Assembly: GCA_020248865.1 (NCBI GenBank)
Contig: JADCGS010000028.1
Location: 1-45,555 of the forward strand
Direction: 5' to 3'
Source: Burkholderiales bacterium
GTDB lineage: Bacteria; Pseudomonadota; Gammaproteobacteria; Burkholderiales; Burkholderiaceae_F
Length of the DNA: 45,555 nt
Of the stretch, positions 29,701 through 36,929 are shown one piece after another. Position 1 is the stretch's first letter, and each line of letters begins with the position of its first letter. Position numbers and translations under genes: made by a program. The notes beneath the pieces were generated by a model. It saw only the letters and a program-made list of their open reading frames with translations. It was not told the DNA's origin and did no database searches.

Positions 29701-32700
29701 GCCACCGGGCACGCTGAGCGGCCGCACCACGCCGGGCTCGGGCGGCGGCACCGCCACGCCTCCCACCACCACGCCCAGCGCGATCGCCGGCATCGACCTC
29801 GCCGCGCCGGGCAGCGGCAGCGGCGGCAACCTGTTCGGTGAGATCCCGGCCGGCGGCGTGATCGCCGGTCGCGTGTGGCTCGACGCGAACAACAACGGCA
29901 TCGTGGATGCCGGCGAGAACGGCATCGCCGGCGTGACCATCGAGCTGAGCGGCACCGACACCACCGGCGCGACCGTCATGCGCACGCTGGTGACCGATGC
30001 CGACGGCAGTTACCGCTTCAGCGGCCTGGTGCCGGGCAGCTACACGGTGCGCCAGCCCGAGCAGCCGCCGGGCACCTTCAACGGCCAGACCGTGGCCGGC
30101 ACGATCGGCGGCACGCCAACGGCGGTGACGACGCTGCCGTCGGCCATCGGCGGCATCAACCTGGGCATCAACCAGACCACGCTCAACAACAACTTCGGCG
30201 AGCTGCCGGCCGGCCGCATCAGCGGCAGCGTCTACAACGATGCCGACAACAACGGCCGCCGAGAGGCGGGCGAGACCGGCTTCGCCGGCCAGACGGTGCT
30301 GCTCACCGGCACCGACGACCTCGGCCGCGCGGTGTCGCTGAGCACGCAGACCGATGCGGACGGCAACTTCAGCTTCACCGGCCTGCGGCCCGGCAGCTAC
30401 ACGCTGACGCAGCCGGCGCAGCCGCCCGGCACCGTGCCCGGCATCACCACCGCCGGCACCCTCAACGGCGCCAGCGTGGGCACCGCCTCGCCTGTGACGG
30501 CGCTGCCCTCGACCATCGTCAACATCGTGCTGCCTATCGGCGGCGTGTTGATCGACAACCTGTTCGGCGAACTCGGCAACTCGCCGGACGTGGTGGCGAG
30601 CAAGACCACGAGCGGCCTCTTTGCGATCGACAACCCGGCCACCTGGCGCATCACGGTCGCCAATCGCGGCACTCAGCCGACGAGCGGGCCGGTCACCGTC
30701 GAAGACCGCCTGCCGCCGGGCATCCGGCTGGCAGCCGCGCCGAGCGGCGGCGGCTGGACTTGCAGCGGCGCGGCCGGTGGGCAGGCGTTCTCCTGCGTGA
30801 CCAACGCCGTGATCGCCGCCGGCACCACGCTGGCCGAGGCGATCATGGTGCCGGTGCGCGTAAGTGCCGACGCTCTGCCGGCGGGAGTTAACAGCGCCAG
30901 CTTCGACAACGCCCTGCTGGTGTCGGGCGGCGGCGAGCAGGCGGGCTTCGGGCCAACGCCGGGCGAGCGCGACCAATTCAACGGCAACCCGCGCGCGCTG
31001 CCACCGTGCGCGGCGACACCGGCTCAGAACGCCTGCCGCAGCACGGTCATCGTGCTGCGCACTGCCTCGGTCAGTGGCACCGTCTGGTACGACCTCGGCC
31101 TGCCGCGCCGGCAACTCGACAACGCCGACGCGAACCAGCCGGGCTGGACGGTGGAGATCGTCGACGCCGATGCGCCGGGCCAGCCGGTGCTGCGGCGGAC
31201 CACCACCGGGCCCGATGGCCGGTGGCGCATCGACGGTCTGGTCCCGACCCGCAACTACCTGGTGCGCTTCCGCGATCCGGACAGCGGCATCGTGTGGGCA
31301 CAACCGCTGTCGGGCGAGCGCGGCACGCCGCCGGCGCCCTGCCTGGCCGCCAGCGCCAATCCCGGCAACGCCAGCACCAGCTCCTGCGTGGAAGCGGGCA
31401 GCGCGCCGCAGCTGCGCATCGTGCTGGCGCCAGGCGATCGCCTGCCCGAGCAGAGCCTGCCGCTGGACCCGGGCGGGGTCGTGTACGACAGCACCACGCG
31501 CCAGCCGATCGCCGGCGCGGCGGTGACGCTGCTGCCGGTGGGCAGCTGCCCCGGCTGGTCGCCGGCCGATCACATCGCCGGCGCCAACTTCGGCGGCTAT
31601 CGCATCGGCTCCAGCGGCGCGATCAGCATGACCACCGGTGCGCTCGGCGCGTACCAGTTCCTGTTCACGCCCACTGCGCCGGCGGCGTGCAGCTTCCAGC
31701 TCACCGTCACGCCGCCGCCGGCCTACGACTTCGTCTCGCAGGTGCTGCCGCCGCAGCCCGGCACGCTGACGCTGCCGCCGGCGCCGGGCGCATTCGACGT
31801 GCAGCTGCAGCCGGGGCCGCCACCGCAGGGCGCGCCCACGCCGTACTGGCTCGGCTTCATCGGCGGCGGCGCCCGCCAGCAGCCGGTGCGCAACCACATC
31901 CCGCTCGATCCGCGCAGCGTCACCGGTATCTCGATCATCAAGAGCGCGGCGGTGCAACTGGTGGAGCTGGGCGACTCGGTCGAGTACAGCGTGCGCATCC
32001 GTAACACCACCGCCTTCCTGCGGCCGCGCGTCTACGTGCGGGACCTGCTGCCGGCGGGCTTCCGCTTCATCGCCGGCAGCGGGCGTGTGATGCGCGGCGG
32101 CACCACAGCGCCGATCGCCGACCCGCTCGGTGCGCCGGGGCCGTCGCTGCGCTTCGATGTCGGCGCCGTGCCGGCCAATGGCGAGATCACGCTCGCCTAC
32201 CGCGTGCGGGTGGGCGTGGGGGCGCAGCAGGGCGACGGCTCCAACCGAGCCTGGGCTAGCCCCGACCCGAACGCAGACTGCGCCCGCGATGCGACGCGCT
32301 GTTCCAACGAGAGCCGCTGGCGCGTGCGCGTGACCGCGGGCGTGTTCACGCCCGAGGCCTGCGTGGCGGGCAAGGTGTTTGTCGACTGCGACGGCAACCA
32401 CGTGCAGGACGCCGAGGAGCTCGGCGTGCCCGGCGTGCGCCTGTGGCTGCAGGACGGCACCAGTTTCGTCACCGACTCCGAGGGCAAGTACAGCTACTGC
32501 GGCCTGCCGCCGCGGCTGCACGTGCTCAAGGTCGATGCGACCACGCTGCCGCGCGGTGCGGTGCTGACCACGTCGAGCAATCGCAACGCGGGCGATGCGC
32601 ACTCGCTGTTCCTCGACCTCAAGCGGGGTGAACTGCACCGCGGCGACTTCGTGATCGGCTCGTGCACGAACGCTGTGCTGGGCCAGGTGAAGGCGCGCCG

Positions 32701-32887
32701 CACGCAGGGCGAGGTTGGCGCGCCACAGAACGAGCGGCCCGGTGAACGGCGGGGCGCTGCCCCCTACAGCTTCCGCGGCCAGGCGCCGGCCGCGCCGCGC
32801 CAGGCCACCGACAGCGCCGACCAGCAACCGGCGGTGCGGCCGCGGCCCGCCAGCAACGAGCCCGGAGGCAGCGATGTGCGCCGCTGA
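23735..32887 (+). CDS. Giant exported multidomain protein with DUF11-like and SdrD-B-like repeats
   Basis: The 3050-residue product starts with a Sec signal (hydrophobic LQIVAALWLVVGAVA, cleavage near AQA). Then come ten DUF11-like repeats (about residues 30-1450), each opening with a Lys motif such as AKSFAP and holding a DxLP-type turn. Seven SdrD-B-like repeats follow (about 1452-2283), with loops such as DANNNGQRDPGEPG that suggest Ca2+ binding. Next are one DUF11-like domain, two carboxypeptidase-regulatory-like modules, another DUF11 domain (ISIIKSAAVQLVELGDSVEYSV) and a final SdrB-like domain with VFVDCDGNHVQD. A disordered Pro/Arg tail ends the protein. No LPXTG and no membrane anchor are visible. 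The ATG at 23735 precedes the signal; its AAAGGG is very close. The next gene overlaps by 14 bp. An adhesin or fibre role is inferred. Confidence 0.88.
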   Translation: MKSVHWCASALQIVAALWLVVGAVASAQAAVVVSKEFLDPASVNGSNLQDLSGQVTDATPAQGDLRTVRLGISHVGAAISGGQITDSLPTQIRLADPVNARFSSGCGPSAVVATGSPGGGAFIATGLQVPSGIDADPGRCFIYFDVVSTVVGTWNNVIAAGGFTGNAAGVGVISNPDPAPRSLTVTGLSSLSVSKGFAPSTLLMGATTTLTITVANPNTGRPVRLTQLTEELPETLAATSPTPSISCSAGGLPGSVAASGTAGTVILTFAGGTEVAGGGSCVVSWTLTAVPSNGTSITSTNRIPANSVLNSRGLGHGIAQANVTVQSPITLAKSFAPATARAGEPVTLTISITNRSASAVTAVGFTDNPLSAPAGVTLLAPAAANSACGAPLLTSAAGGNSIVMSGASIGAGAVCLVTATVSAPGPQTYTNTIVAGATWTQGGFTQSTAAASATLNVFSGFRGFKSILDPRTGSSLTGGVVPGDVVRYRVELENFSTGQITGVSLTDPFPSIGGAQMVYATAATPGAANPRTNCTATGTPGVPGPIAAPATVQTDGAASVSFTGLVVPGNPSGVSDPGARCFIEFDARLPRNWPVGTNLVNSLPSNAISGGGGGGGGGGGGGSGFQNVVVSNVPVLNQFPISKSFSPSALSAGGTSIVTLALVNNGLYALDNVAVDDALPSVVVGTVTAQLRVATPANTTTNCGGTPVFTISAERDRLQVGGITVPARAAGAQSGQCQVSFAVVAPVPATWNNSATATGTDARTGETVNPPGPANATLVTTPSLTATKSFSPTPVAANGGNSTVTVTLGNIGATALTNVSVNDPLPSGLRVASTPAAATTCAGPTAITANAGASTAQLTGATLPAGTTCTFTFNVVTQAAPNPVVNTIPAGSISAAGGVISTTPTSASLATFNGGGLNVEKQFSLTDLAGLGQPTRLTIRLSNTSTQALTGIAFTDTLPTGMVLTAAPNPTTTCGGTVNAQPDGTSIVFSGGTVAPGVGVLPAPAPATCVIAANVTLNRVGTLANTIPLNAVTTDQGLTNTNAAVANVTALATVGVTKRFTPQAVPPNTPALLTIAVLNNAGVDLTNLTVVDALPSGLIVSTPSNASTTCTGGSVTTRPSLLGGGRTDVVLQGAILVGSAGATTSCEVRINVQSAAQGAYANTIAPGNVTADGSISNTAPADATLNVRVAAGVAKSFAAPTSRRVNEPIRLVVTISNPNTVPLTNVALTDAYPANVFNATTPDASTTCAGGLVTAVPSGTSARLTGVTVPASGSCTFAVDVLANVPGAWNNVIADGALTSAEGVTNAAPAAASFTTFNPPTLGKEFRPVQINAGGASLLRIVLGNPNAAVLTTTAVLSDTLPAAVSFGAPAISPGPDPQGLPACGATAAGSTLTLASGSSIPAGGCSILANVTASALGTYINSLPAGALQTSGGNNPQLATATLSVSALSSLTGTVFRDDNNNGVPNGGEPGYAGQSVELLDGTGAVVAATTTDALGNYAFLALAPGTYAIRQPAQPAGTFNGIASAGTGAATAGTASAPTVVPSVISGIVLGSGQNATGYNLGEVVPASLAGVAFRDDNNSGTQQSSEPALAGQTITLTGINDLGQAVSLGTSTDAGGAYSFSGLRPGTYTLTQPAQPFGTANGQTIAGSGASSNGTATVPTSTPSAISGIVLGSGQSGTGFNFAELPTALISGVVYVDRDRNSAFDPTDTGRIAAVTLRLVQGADCATGTTLQTTTTDGSGAYAFAGASAGGNYLICQTQPAAWGNGNANGVAGSNVIAITNLPSTGLAGNNFGEWGGELRGTVFLDPNNNGLRDGGEPGLASTLQLAGTDLDGRPVSRYATTDGSGNFVFFDLPGAGAGGFTVTQVTQPAGTVDGRTTAGSAGGVASAPGATPSRIASIALGVGASSVSNRFGELPAASLAGSVYLDANNNGQRDPGEPGVANQTIVITGTDDSGSVNGSVVTDADGNFSVSDLRPGTYTMTQPAQPPGTLSGRTTPGSGGGTATPPTTTPSAIAGIDLAAPGSGSGGNLFGEIPAGGVIAGRVWLDANNNGIVDAGENGIAGVTIELSGTDTTGATVMRTLVTDADGSYRFSGLVPGSYTVRQPEQPPGTFNGQTVAGTIGGTPTAVTTLPSAIGGINLGINQTTLNNNFGELPAGRISGSVYNDADNNGRREAGETGFAGQTVLLTGTDDLGRAVSLSTQTDADGNFSFTGLRPGSYTLTQPAQPPGTVPGITTAGTLNGASVGTASPVTALPSTIVNIVLPIGGVLIDNLFGELGNSPDVVASKTTSGLFAIDNPATWRITVANRGTQPTSGPVTVEDRLPPGIRLAAAPSGGGWTCSGAAGGQAFSCVTNAVIAAGTTLAEAIMVPVRVSADALPAGVNSASFDNALLVSGGGEQAGFGPTPGERDQFNGNPRALPPCAATPAQNACRSTVIVLRTASVSGTVWYDLGLPRRQLDNADANQPGWTVEIVDADAPGQPVLRRTTTGPDGRWRIDGLVPTRNYLVRFRDPDSGIVWAQPLSGERGTPPAPCLAASANPGNASTSSCVEAGSAPQLRIVLAPGDRLPEQSLPLDPGGVVYDSTTRQPIAGAAVTLLPVGSCPGWSPADHIAGANFGGYRIGSSGAISMTTGALGAYQFLFTPTAPAACSFQLTVTPPPAYDFVSQVLPPQPGTLTLPPAPGAFDVQLQPGPPPQGAPTPYWLGFIGGGARQQPVRNHIPLDPRSVTGISIIKSAAVQLVELGDSVEYSVRIRNTTAFLRPRVYVRDLLPAGFRFIAGSGRVMRGGTTAPIADPLGAPGPSLRFDVGAVPANGEITLAYRVRVGVGAQQGDGSNRAWASPDPNADCARDATRCSNESRWRVRVTAGVFTPEACVAGKVFVDCDGNHVQDAEELGVPGVRLWLQDGTSFVTDSEGKYSYCGLPPRLHVLKVDATTLPRGAVLTTSSNRNAGDAHSLFLDLKRGELHRGDFVIGSCTNAVLGQVKARRTQGEVGAPQNERPGERRGAAPYSFRGQAPAAPRQATDSADQQPAVRPRPASNEPGGSDVRR
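23820..28080 (+). repeat. Ten DUF11-like repeats in the giant gene
   Basis: Ten repeats of roughly 110-190 codons each run head to tail. Typical openings are VSKEFLDP, VSKGFAP, LAKSFAP, FKSILDP, ISKSFSP, TKSFSPTP, EKQFS, TKRFTP, AKSFAAP and GKEFRP. Each has a turn such as TDTLP or DALPSG and a late Asn (NTIPAG, NNVIAD, NSLPAG). Each contains exactly one pair of Cys. The repeats differ enough that DNA-level identity is modest. Confidence 0.85.
25561..25601 (+). repeat. G-rich simple repeat coding a poly-Gly stretch
   Basis: A run of GGC/GGG codons encodes about 14 Gly in a row inside the fourth DUF11-like repeat region. It contains three perfect GGGGGC hexamers (25577-25594) followed by GGCGGG, so the coding strand has four or more G-runs able to form a quadruplex. 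Changes of whole hexamers would keep the frame. Confidence 0.8.
28087..30582 (+). repeat. Seven SdrD-B-like tandem repeats in the giant gene
   Basis: Seven units of about 330-370 bases each begin with a LxGxVFxDxNNNG motif and end with a FGEL/FAEL motif. Unit starts are near 28087, 28441, 28807, 29134, 29498, 29855 and 30215. The DNA coding for QPAQPPGT recurs almost unchanged in several units (for example near 28272, 29691 and 30411). Unit 3 is the most diverged and the only one with Cys. The acidic Asp/Asn loop fits the Ca2+-binding loop of SdrD B domains. Confidence 0.85.
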
Positions 32888-35800
32888 GGTCCGGGCCGGT
32901 GAAGTCCGCCTGCTGCGGCCGCTGGCGGCGGCGGTGGCCCTCGCCTGCGCCGGTAGCGCTGCGCTGGCGCAGCAGCCGGCGCGGCAGCTCGATGCCGCGC
33001 CGCGCGCAACGCAGGTCGTACCGGCGCTGGCGCACAACGCCCGCGTGCACGAGGTGATCGTTGCAATTGAACGCGCCGCCTTCGTGGCGGATGGCGTGAC
33101 GCGGGTAGCCGTGCGTGTGGAGCTGCGCGACCGCGACGGCAAGCGCCTTACGACACCGGCCGCCGTGACACTGGAGACCAGCGGCGGCCGCATCCTGCTG
33201 CCCGGCGCGGGCACCGACGAGACCGGTCCCGGCGCGCTCGACCGCGACCGCGCTACGCCGGGTGTACAACTGGAGGTCGCCCAGGGCGAGGGCCACTTCT
33301 GGCTGCTGGCGCCGGCCACGCCGCAGGACGTGCGGCTGCGCGTGACCGCCGGCGCGGCGGTGGCCGAAGGCCTCGTCACCTTCAACCCCGAGCTGCGCGA
33401 GCTGCTCGCGGTGGGTCTGGTGGAAGGCGTGATTGCCCTGCGGCGGGGCGATCGCGACGCGATCCGCCCGGCCAGCATCGACGACGGCTTCGAGCAGGAG
33501 CTGCGCTCGTGGTCGCACCGCTTTGGCGCCGATGACCGCGACAGCGCGGCGGTGCGCGCGGCGCTGTTCCTCAAGGGCAAGATCCGCGGCGACGCGCTAC
33601 TGACGCTGGCCTACGACTCCGAGCGCGACGAGCGCAAGCGGCTCATGCGCGACGTGCGGCCCGATGAGTACTACCCGGTCTATGGCGATGCCTCGGTGCG
33701 CAATTTCGACGCGCAGTCGGCCAGCAAGCTTTACGTTCGCATCGACAAGGACCGTAGTTATCTGCTCTATGGCGACTTCACCACCGCCGCGCAGTTCACA
33801 CCGCTCACGGGCGGCATCCGCGCCGCACCGCTGCGCCTGCGCGACCTCGGCCAGTACAACCGCACCGTGACCGGCGTGCGCGGCCGTTGGGCCGACGAGC
33901 GCGGCGAACTTGGCGCCTTTGCCACCCGCGACACGCTGCGCCAGGCCGTGGAGGAGTACCCGGCCAACGGCACCTCGGGGCCGTTCGCGGTGCGCTCCAG
34001 CGGTGCGCTGGCCGGCAGCGAGCGCGTCGAGGTCATCACGCGCGACCGCAACAACCGCGCGGTGATCCTGTCGGTGGAGCCCCTCGCGCGGCTGGTCGAC
34101 TATGTGTTCGAGCCGTTTTCCGGCCGCATCCTGCTCAACCGGCCGGTTGCCTCGCTCGACCCGAACGGCAACCCCGTGTCGATCCGCATCAGCTACGAGA
34201 TCGACCAGGGCGGCGATCCGTTCTGGCTGTATGGCGTCGACGGCCAGTGGCGGATTGCCGCCGGCGTGGAAGTCGGTGGCGCGCTGGTCGACGACCGCAA
34301 CGAGTTGGCGCCGTACCGGCTCGGTTCGGCCAACCTTGGCCTGCGGCTGGGGCGGGGCACGCAACTGGTGGCCGAGGTGGCGCGCAGCCAGGGCACGCTG
34401 CGCGGCGCGGTGCAGCCGCCGCCCAATGACCCGCTGGTCGATGCCAGCGGCAATGCGGCGCGCGTAGCGCTGGAGCACAAGGCCGAGCGCAGCGAGGCGC
34501 GCGTGTACTACGGCCGTTCCGACAGCGGGTTCAGCAACTCGTCGGCCAGTTTCAGCGGCGGTCGCGGTGACGCTGGCGCGCGCGGCGCCTACAAGCTCAC
34601 TGAGTCCCTGATGCTGTTCGGTGAGGCGGTGCGCAGTGAGGACCGCGCGACCGACGCCCGGCGCGACGGCGCGCAGGCGGGCGTGGCGCTTAAGCTCAAC
34701 GAGGCGCTCACCATCGAGCTCGCCATCAAGCGCCAGCAGGAAAATGGCCGCTTGCCCGGCGCCACGCTCGCAGCCAACCCGGCCGCCACCACCGGCACGT
34801 CGAGCGGCGCGCTAACGCCCTCGGGTGGCTTCTTCGGCACCGGCAGCGGCGCGCTCGACCCGGCCAGCGGCACTTCACTGACGCCCGCCGCCGGCACGCG
34901 CTCGGGCACGGCGCCGCCGCTCGATGCCACCACCGTGCAACTGGGCCTGCGTTGGCAGCCGGCGGCGGCCTGGTCGCTGGCCGCCGAGGCCGAGCAGGAG
35001 ATCACCGGCGACGACAAGAAGCGGCTGGCCGTCAGCGGCGCCTATGCACTGGCCGAGCGGTCGCGCCTGTATGCACGCTGGGAGACGCAGCAGGGGTTGG
35101 CGTCGATCTACTCGCTCAACCCGGCCGAGCGCAGCACCACCTTCGTCTTCGGCGCCGACACCACGTATCGGGCCGACGCCCAGTTCTATTCGGAGTACCG
35201 GCTGCGCGATGCGCTGGGCGATCCGATCGCCGCTCGCGAGTCCCAGCTCGCCAATGGCCTGCGCAACACCTGGACGCTGGCGCCGGGCCTGCGTGCGGTG
35301 ACGGCGGCCGAGTACCTGCGCGTGCTCGATGGCGCCGGCCGCGCCGCCATTGCGCTGGCCGGCGGCCTCGACTACACGGCGCATCCGCTGTGGAAGGGCA
35401 GTACGCGCCTGGAATGGCGGCGCCTTCAAGACGACCCGATCACCTCTGTGGCCGACGCGCAGGACGCGTGGTTGTCGACCATCACAGTGGCGCGCAAGCT
35501 CGACCGCGACTGGACGCTGCTGGCGCGCAACTACGCACTGCTCAACACCTTCCAGGCCGGCGGCGAGCGGCTGCAGGACCGCTTCCAGCTCGGCCTGGCG
35601 TACCGGCCGGTTGACCACAACCGCTTCAACGCGCTGGGCAAGTACGAGTTCAAGTTCGAGCGCGACGAGTCCGGCCTGCCGGTGCCGCTGGCCGGCACTA
35701 CGGCGGCACCGGCCGAGCGCCAGGTTCACATCGTCTCGCTGCACGGCGACTGGCATCCGAGCCGGCCGTGGTGGCTGACCGGTCGCGTGGCCGCCAAGTC

Positions 35801-36170
35801 GCTGAAGGAGCGGCTGCCGGCGATCGGCAGTAGCGGCCGCTGGGACCGTTACGAGGCTTACCTCTTGGGCGGGCGCGCGGTGCTCGACCTGACCGAGCGC
35901 TGGGATCTGGGCGTGCTCGCCTCGGCGCTGTACAGCCCGCAGGGGTCGAGCCTGCAGCACGCTCTCGGCGTGGAAGCGGGTTACCTGCTGAAGACCAACC
36001 TGTGGCTGTCGCTAGGCGTGAACTTCACCGGCTTCTCGGACCGCGACCTGACCGCCGGCGAGTACACCGCGCAGGGCGTGTTCCTGCGCCTGCGCTTCAA
36101 GTTCGACGAGCGGCTCCTGGCCGGCGGCGATCCGGACATCAGTCGCGCGCTCGGTCGGCCCCCGCCTTGA
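32874..36170 (+). CDS. Predicted outer-membrane beta-barrel protein, partner of the giant protein
   Basis: The 1098-residue product has a Sec signal (LLRPLAAAVALACAGSAALAQ). A Big/invasin-like beta domain follows (AIERAAFVADGVTRVAVRVELRDRDGK, ETSGGRILLPG). A middle region holds YYPVYGDASVRNFDAQSASKLYVRIDKD and SYLLYGDFTTAAQFT, then DYVFEPFSGRILLNRPVASLDPNG. Long runs of alternating strands with aromatic girdles (LYARWETQQGL, YRLRDALGDP, FQLGLAYRPVDHN) end with FLRLRFKFDERL. The start ATG lies 14 bases inside the previous gene and has a perfect GGAGG five bases upstream, so translation is coupled. No TonB box or plug is evident. It probably anchors or exports the giant protein; that is inference. 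Confidence 0.82.
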   Translation: MCAAEVRAGEVRLLRPLAAAVALACAGSAALAQQPARQLDAAPRATQVVPALAHNARVHEVIVAIERAAFVADGVTRVAVRVELRDRDGKRLTTPAAVTLETSGGRILLPGAGTDETGPGALDRDRATPGVQLEVAQGEGHFWLLAPATPQDVRLRVTAGAAVAEGLVTFNPELRELLAVGLVEGVIALRRGDRDAIRPASIDDGFEQELRSWSHRFGADDRDSAAVRAALFLKGKIRGDALLTLAYDSERDERKRLMRDVRPDEYYPVYGDASVRNFDAQSASKLYVRIDKDRSYLLYGDFTTAAQFTPLTGGIRAAPLRLRDLGQYNRTVTGVRGRWADERGELGAFATRDTLRQAVEEYPANGTSGPFAVRSSGALAGSERVEVITRDRNNRAVILSVEPLARLVDYVFEPFSGRILLNRPVASLDPNGNPVSIRISYEIDQGGDPFWLYGVDGQWRIAAGVEVGGALVDDRNELAPYRLGSANLGLRLGRGTQLVAEVARSQGTLRGAVQPPPNDPLVDASGNAARVALEHKAERSEARVYYGRSDSGFSNSSASFSGGRGDAGARGAYKLTESLMLFGEAVRSEDRATDARRDGAQAGVALKLNEALTIELAIKRQQENGRLPGATLAANPAATTGTSSGALTPSGGFFGTGSGALDPASGTSLTPAAGTRSGTAPPLDATTVQLGLRWQPAAAWSLAAEAEQEITGDDKKRLAVSGAYALAERSRLYARWETQQGLASIYSLNPAERSTTFVFGADTTYRADAQFYSEYRLRDALGDPIAARESQLANGLRNTWTLAPGLRAVTAAEYLRVLDGAGRAAIALAGGLDYTAHPLWKGSTRLEWRRLQDDPITSVADAQDAWLSTITVARKLDRDWTLLARNYALLNTFQAGGERLQDRFQLGLAYRPVDHNRFNALGKYEFKFERDESGLPVPLAGTTAAPAERQVHIVSLHGDWHPSRPWWLTGRVAAKSLKERLPAIGSSGRWDRYEAYLLGGRAVLDLTERWDLGVLASALYSPQGSSLQHALGVEAGYLLKTNLWLSLGVNFTGFSDRDLTAGEYTAQGVFLRLRFKFDERLLAGGDPDISRALGRPPP

Positions 36171-36203
36171 TCGGCCCGTGCATTGACGAGAAAGACCAAC
36201 GCC

Positions 36204-36851
36204 ATGACCCAGACTCCGACGAAACCGATGCTTCTGCGATCGCTGGCCCTGGGCTCGTGCGCCCTGCTGCTCGGCGCCTGCGCGCAGCCGTCGCCGCCGC
36301 CCGCCGGCGCGCTCGCGCCGCCGGCCGAGCGCATCAGCGACCGCGCGATCCATGCCGACCTCAAGGCCTTCGAGGCGTTGCAGGCGCGCGTTCAGGCCCT
36401 GAACGACCGCGGCCGCGCCAACGACGGACCGGCGGTGGCCGACTACCACCTCGCGAAGGCGCAGTGCTGGCTTGACGTGTCATTCCACGAGTACACGCGC
36501 AATGACCGCTCGTCGTTTCCACAGGTCGCACTCGGCCAGGCGCAGCGGCTGATCGGCGCGCTCGAGGCACGCGGCATGCCGCCGGAGGGCACGCCGCTGG
36601 TGAACGATGCCGCACGGCTGCGCCCCGATCTGTGGGCCGAAGCAGCCGCATTGCGAATGCACCGCGGCTGGCGCTGCGCGGCGCCACAGGCGGCCTGCGC
36701 CGAAGTGGAACTGGTGCATGCTGGCCACGAGTACCGCCAGTTGGGCTGGCGCCACGCCGTGCCGTACATCCGGCTTGCCGAACAGCAGATTGCACAAGCG
36801 CGCGCTGCCGCCGAAGGATGCGAAGGTTCGCCCGCTGCCGAGCGGCGTTGA
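36204..36851 (+). CDS. Lipoprotein, third gene of the surface operon
   Basis: The 215-residue product begins with a lipoprotein signal ending in the lipobox LLLGAC. The mature part is a helical domain: ISDRAIHADLKAFEALQARVQALND, DYHLAKAQCWLDVSFHEYTRNDRSSFPQ, RPDLWAEAAALRMHRG, CAEVELVHAGHEYRQLGWRHAVPYIRLAEQQIAQARAAA. I recall similar segments as the N-terminal part of OmpA-family lipoproteins; here the protein ends without the peptidoglycan-binding OmpA domain. It follows the barrel by 33 bases on the same strand. A TTG at 36183 is an alternative start, but the ATG at 36204 gives a normal lipoprotein signal. Confidence 0.78.
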   Translation: MTQTPTKPMLLRSLALGSCALLLGACAQPSPPPAGALAPPAERISDRAIHADLKAFEALQARVQALNDRGRANDGPAVADYHLAKAQCWLDVSFHEYTRNDRSSFPQVALGQAQRLIGALEARGMPPEGTPLVNDAARLRPDLWAEAAALRMHRGWRCAAPQAACAEVELVHAGHEYRQLGWRHAVPYIRLAEQQIAQARAAAEGCEGSPAAERR

Positions 36852-36929
36852 GCGCCGCCGGGAAGGCAGCGGGGAGGAAGCCGGGCCTGCCCCCGACTGG
36901 GTCGCTGGCGTCAGTTCCGGGGATAGCTG

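Noticed and set aside
28087..30582. Regularly spaced repeats that might suggest CRISPR
   Set aside because: The period is about 360 bases, the repeats are coding and imperfect, and there are no cas genes.
32600..32887. A cell-wall sorting signal (LPXTG) at the end of the giant protein
   Set aside because: No LPXTG-like motif, hydrophobic segment or terminal basic anchor pattern is present; the end is a disordered Pro/Arg/Gln tail.
27983..33580. A very long open frame on the minus strand opposite the giant gene
   Set aside because: Its product is rich in Arg, His, Gly and Ala without domains, which is what the complement of G+C-rich repeats gives. The plus-strand frame has a signal peptide and clear repeats.
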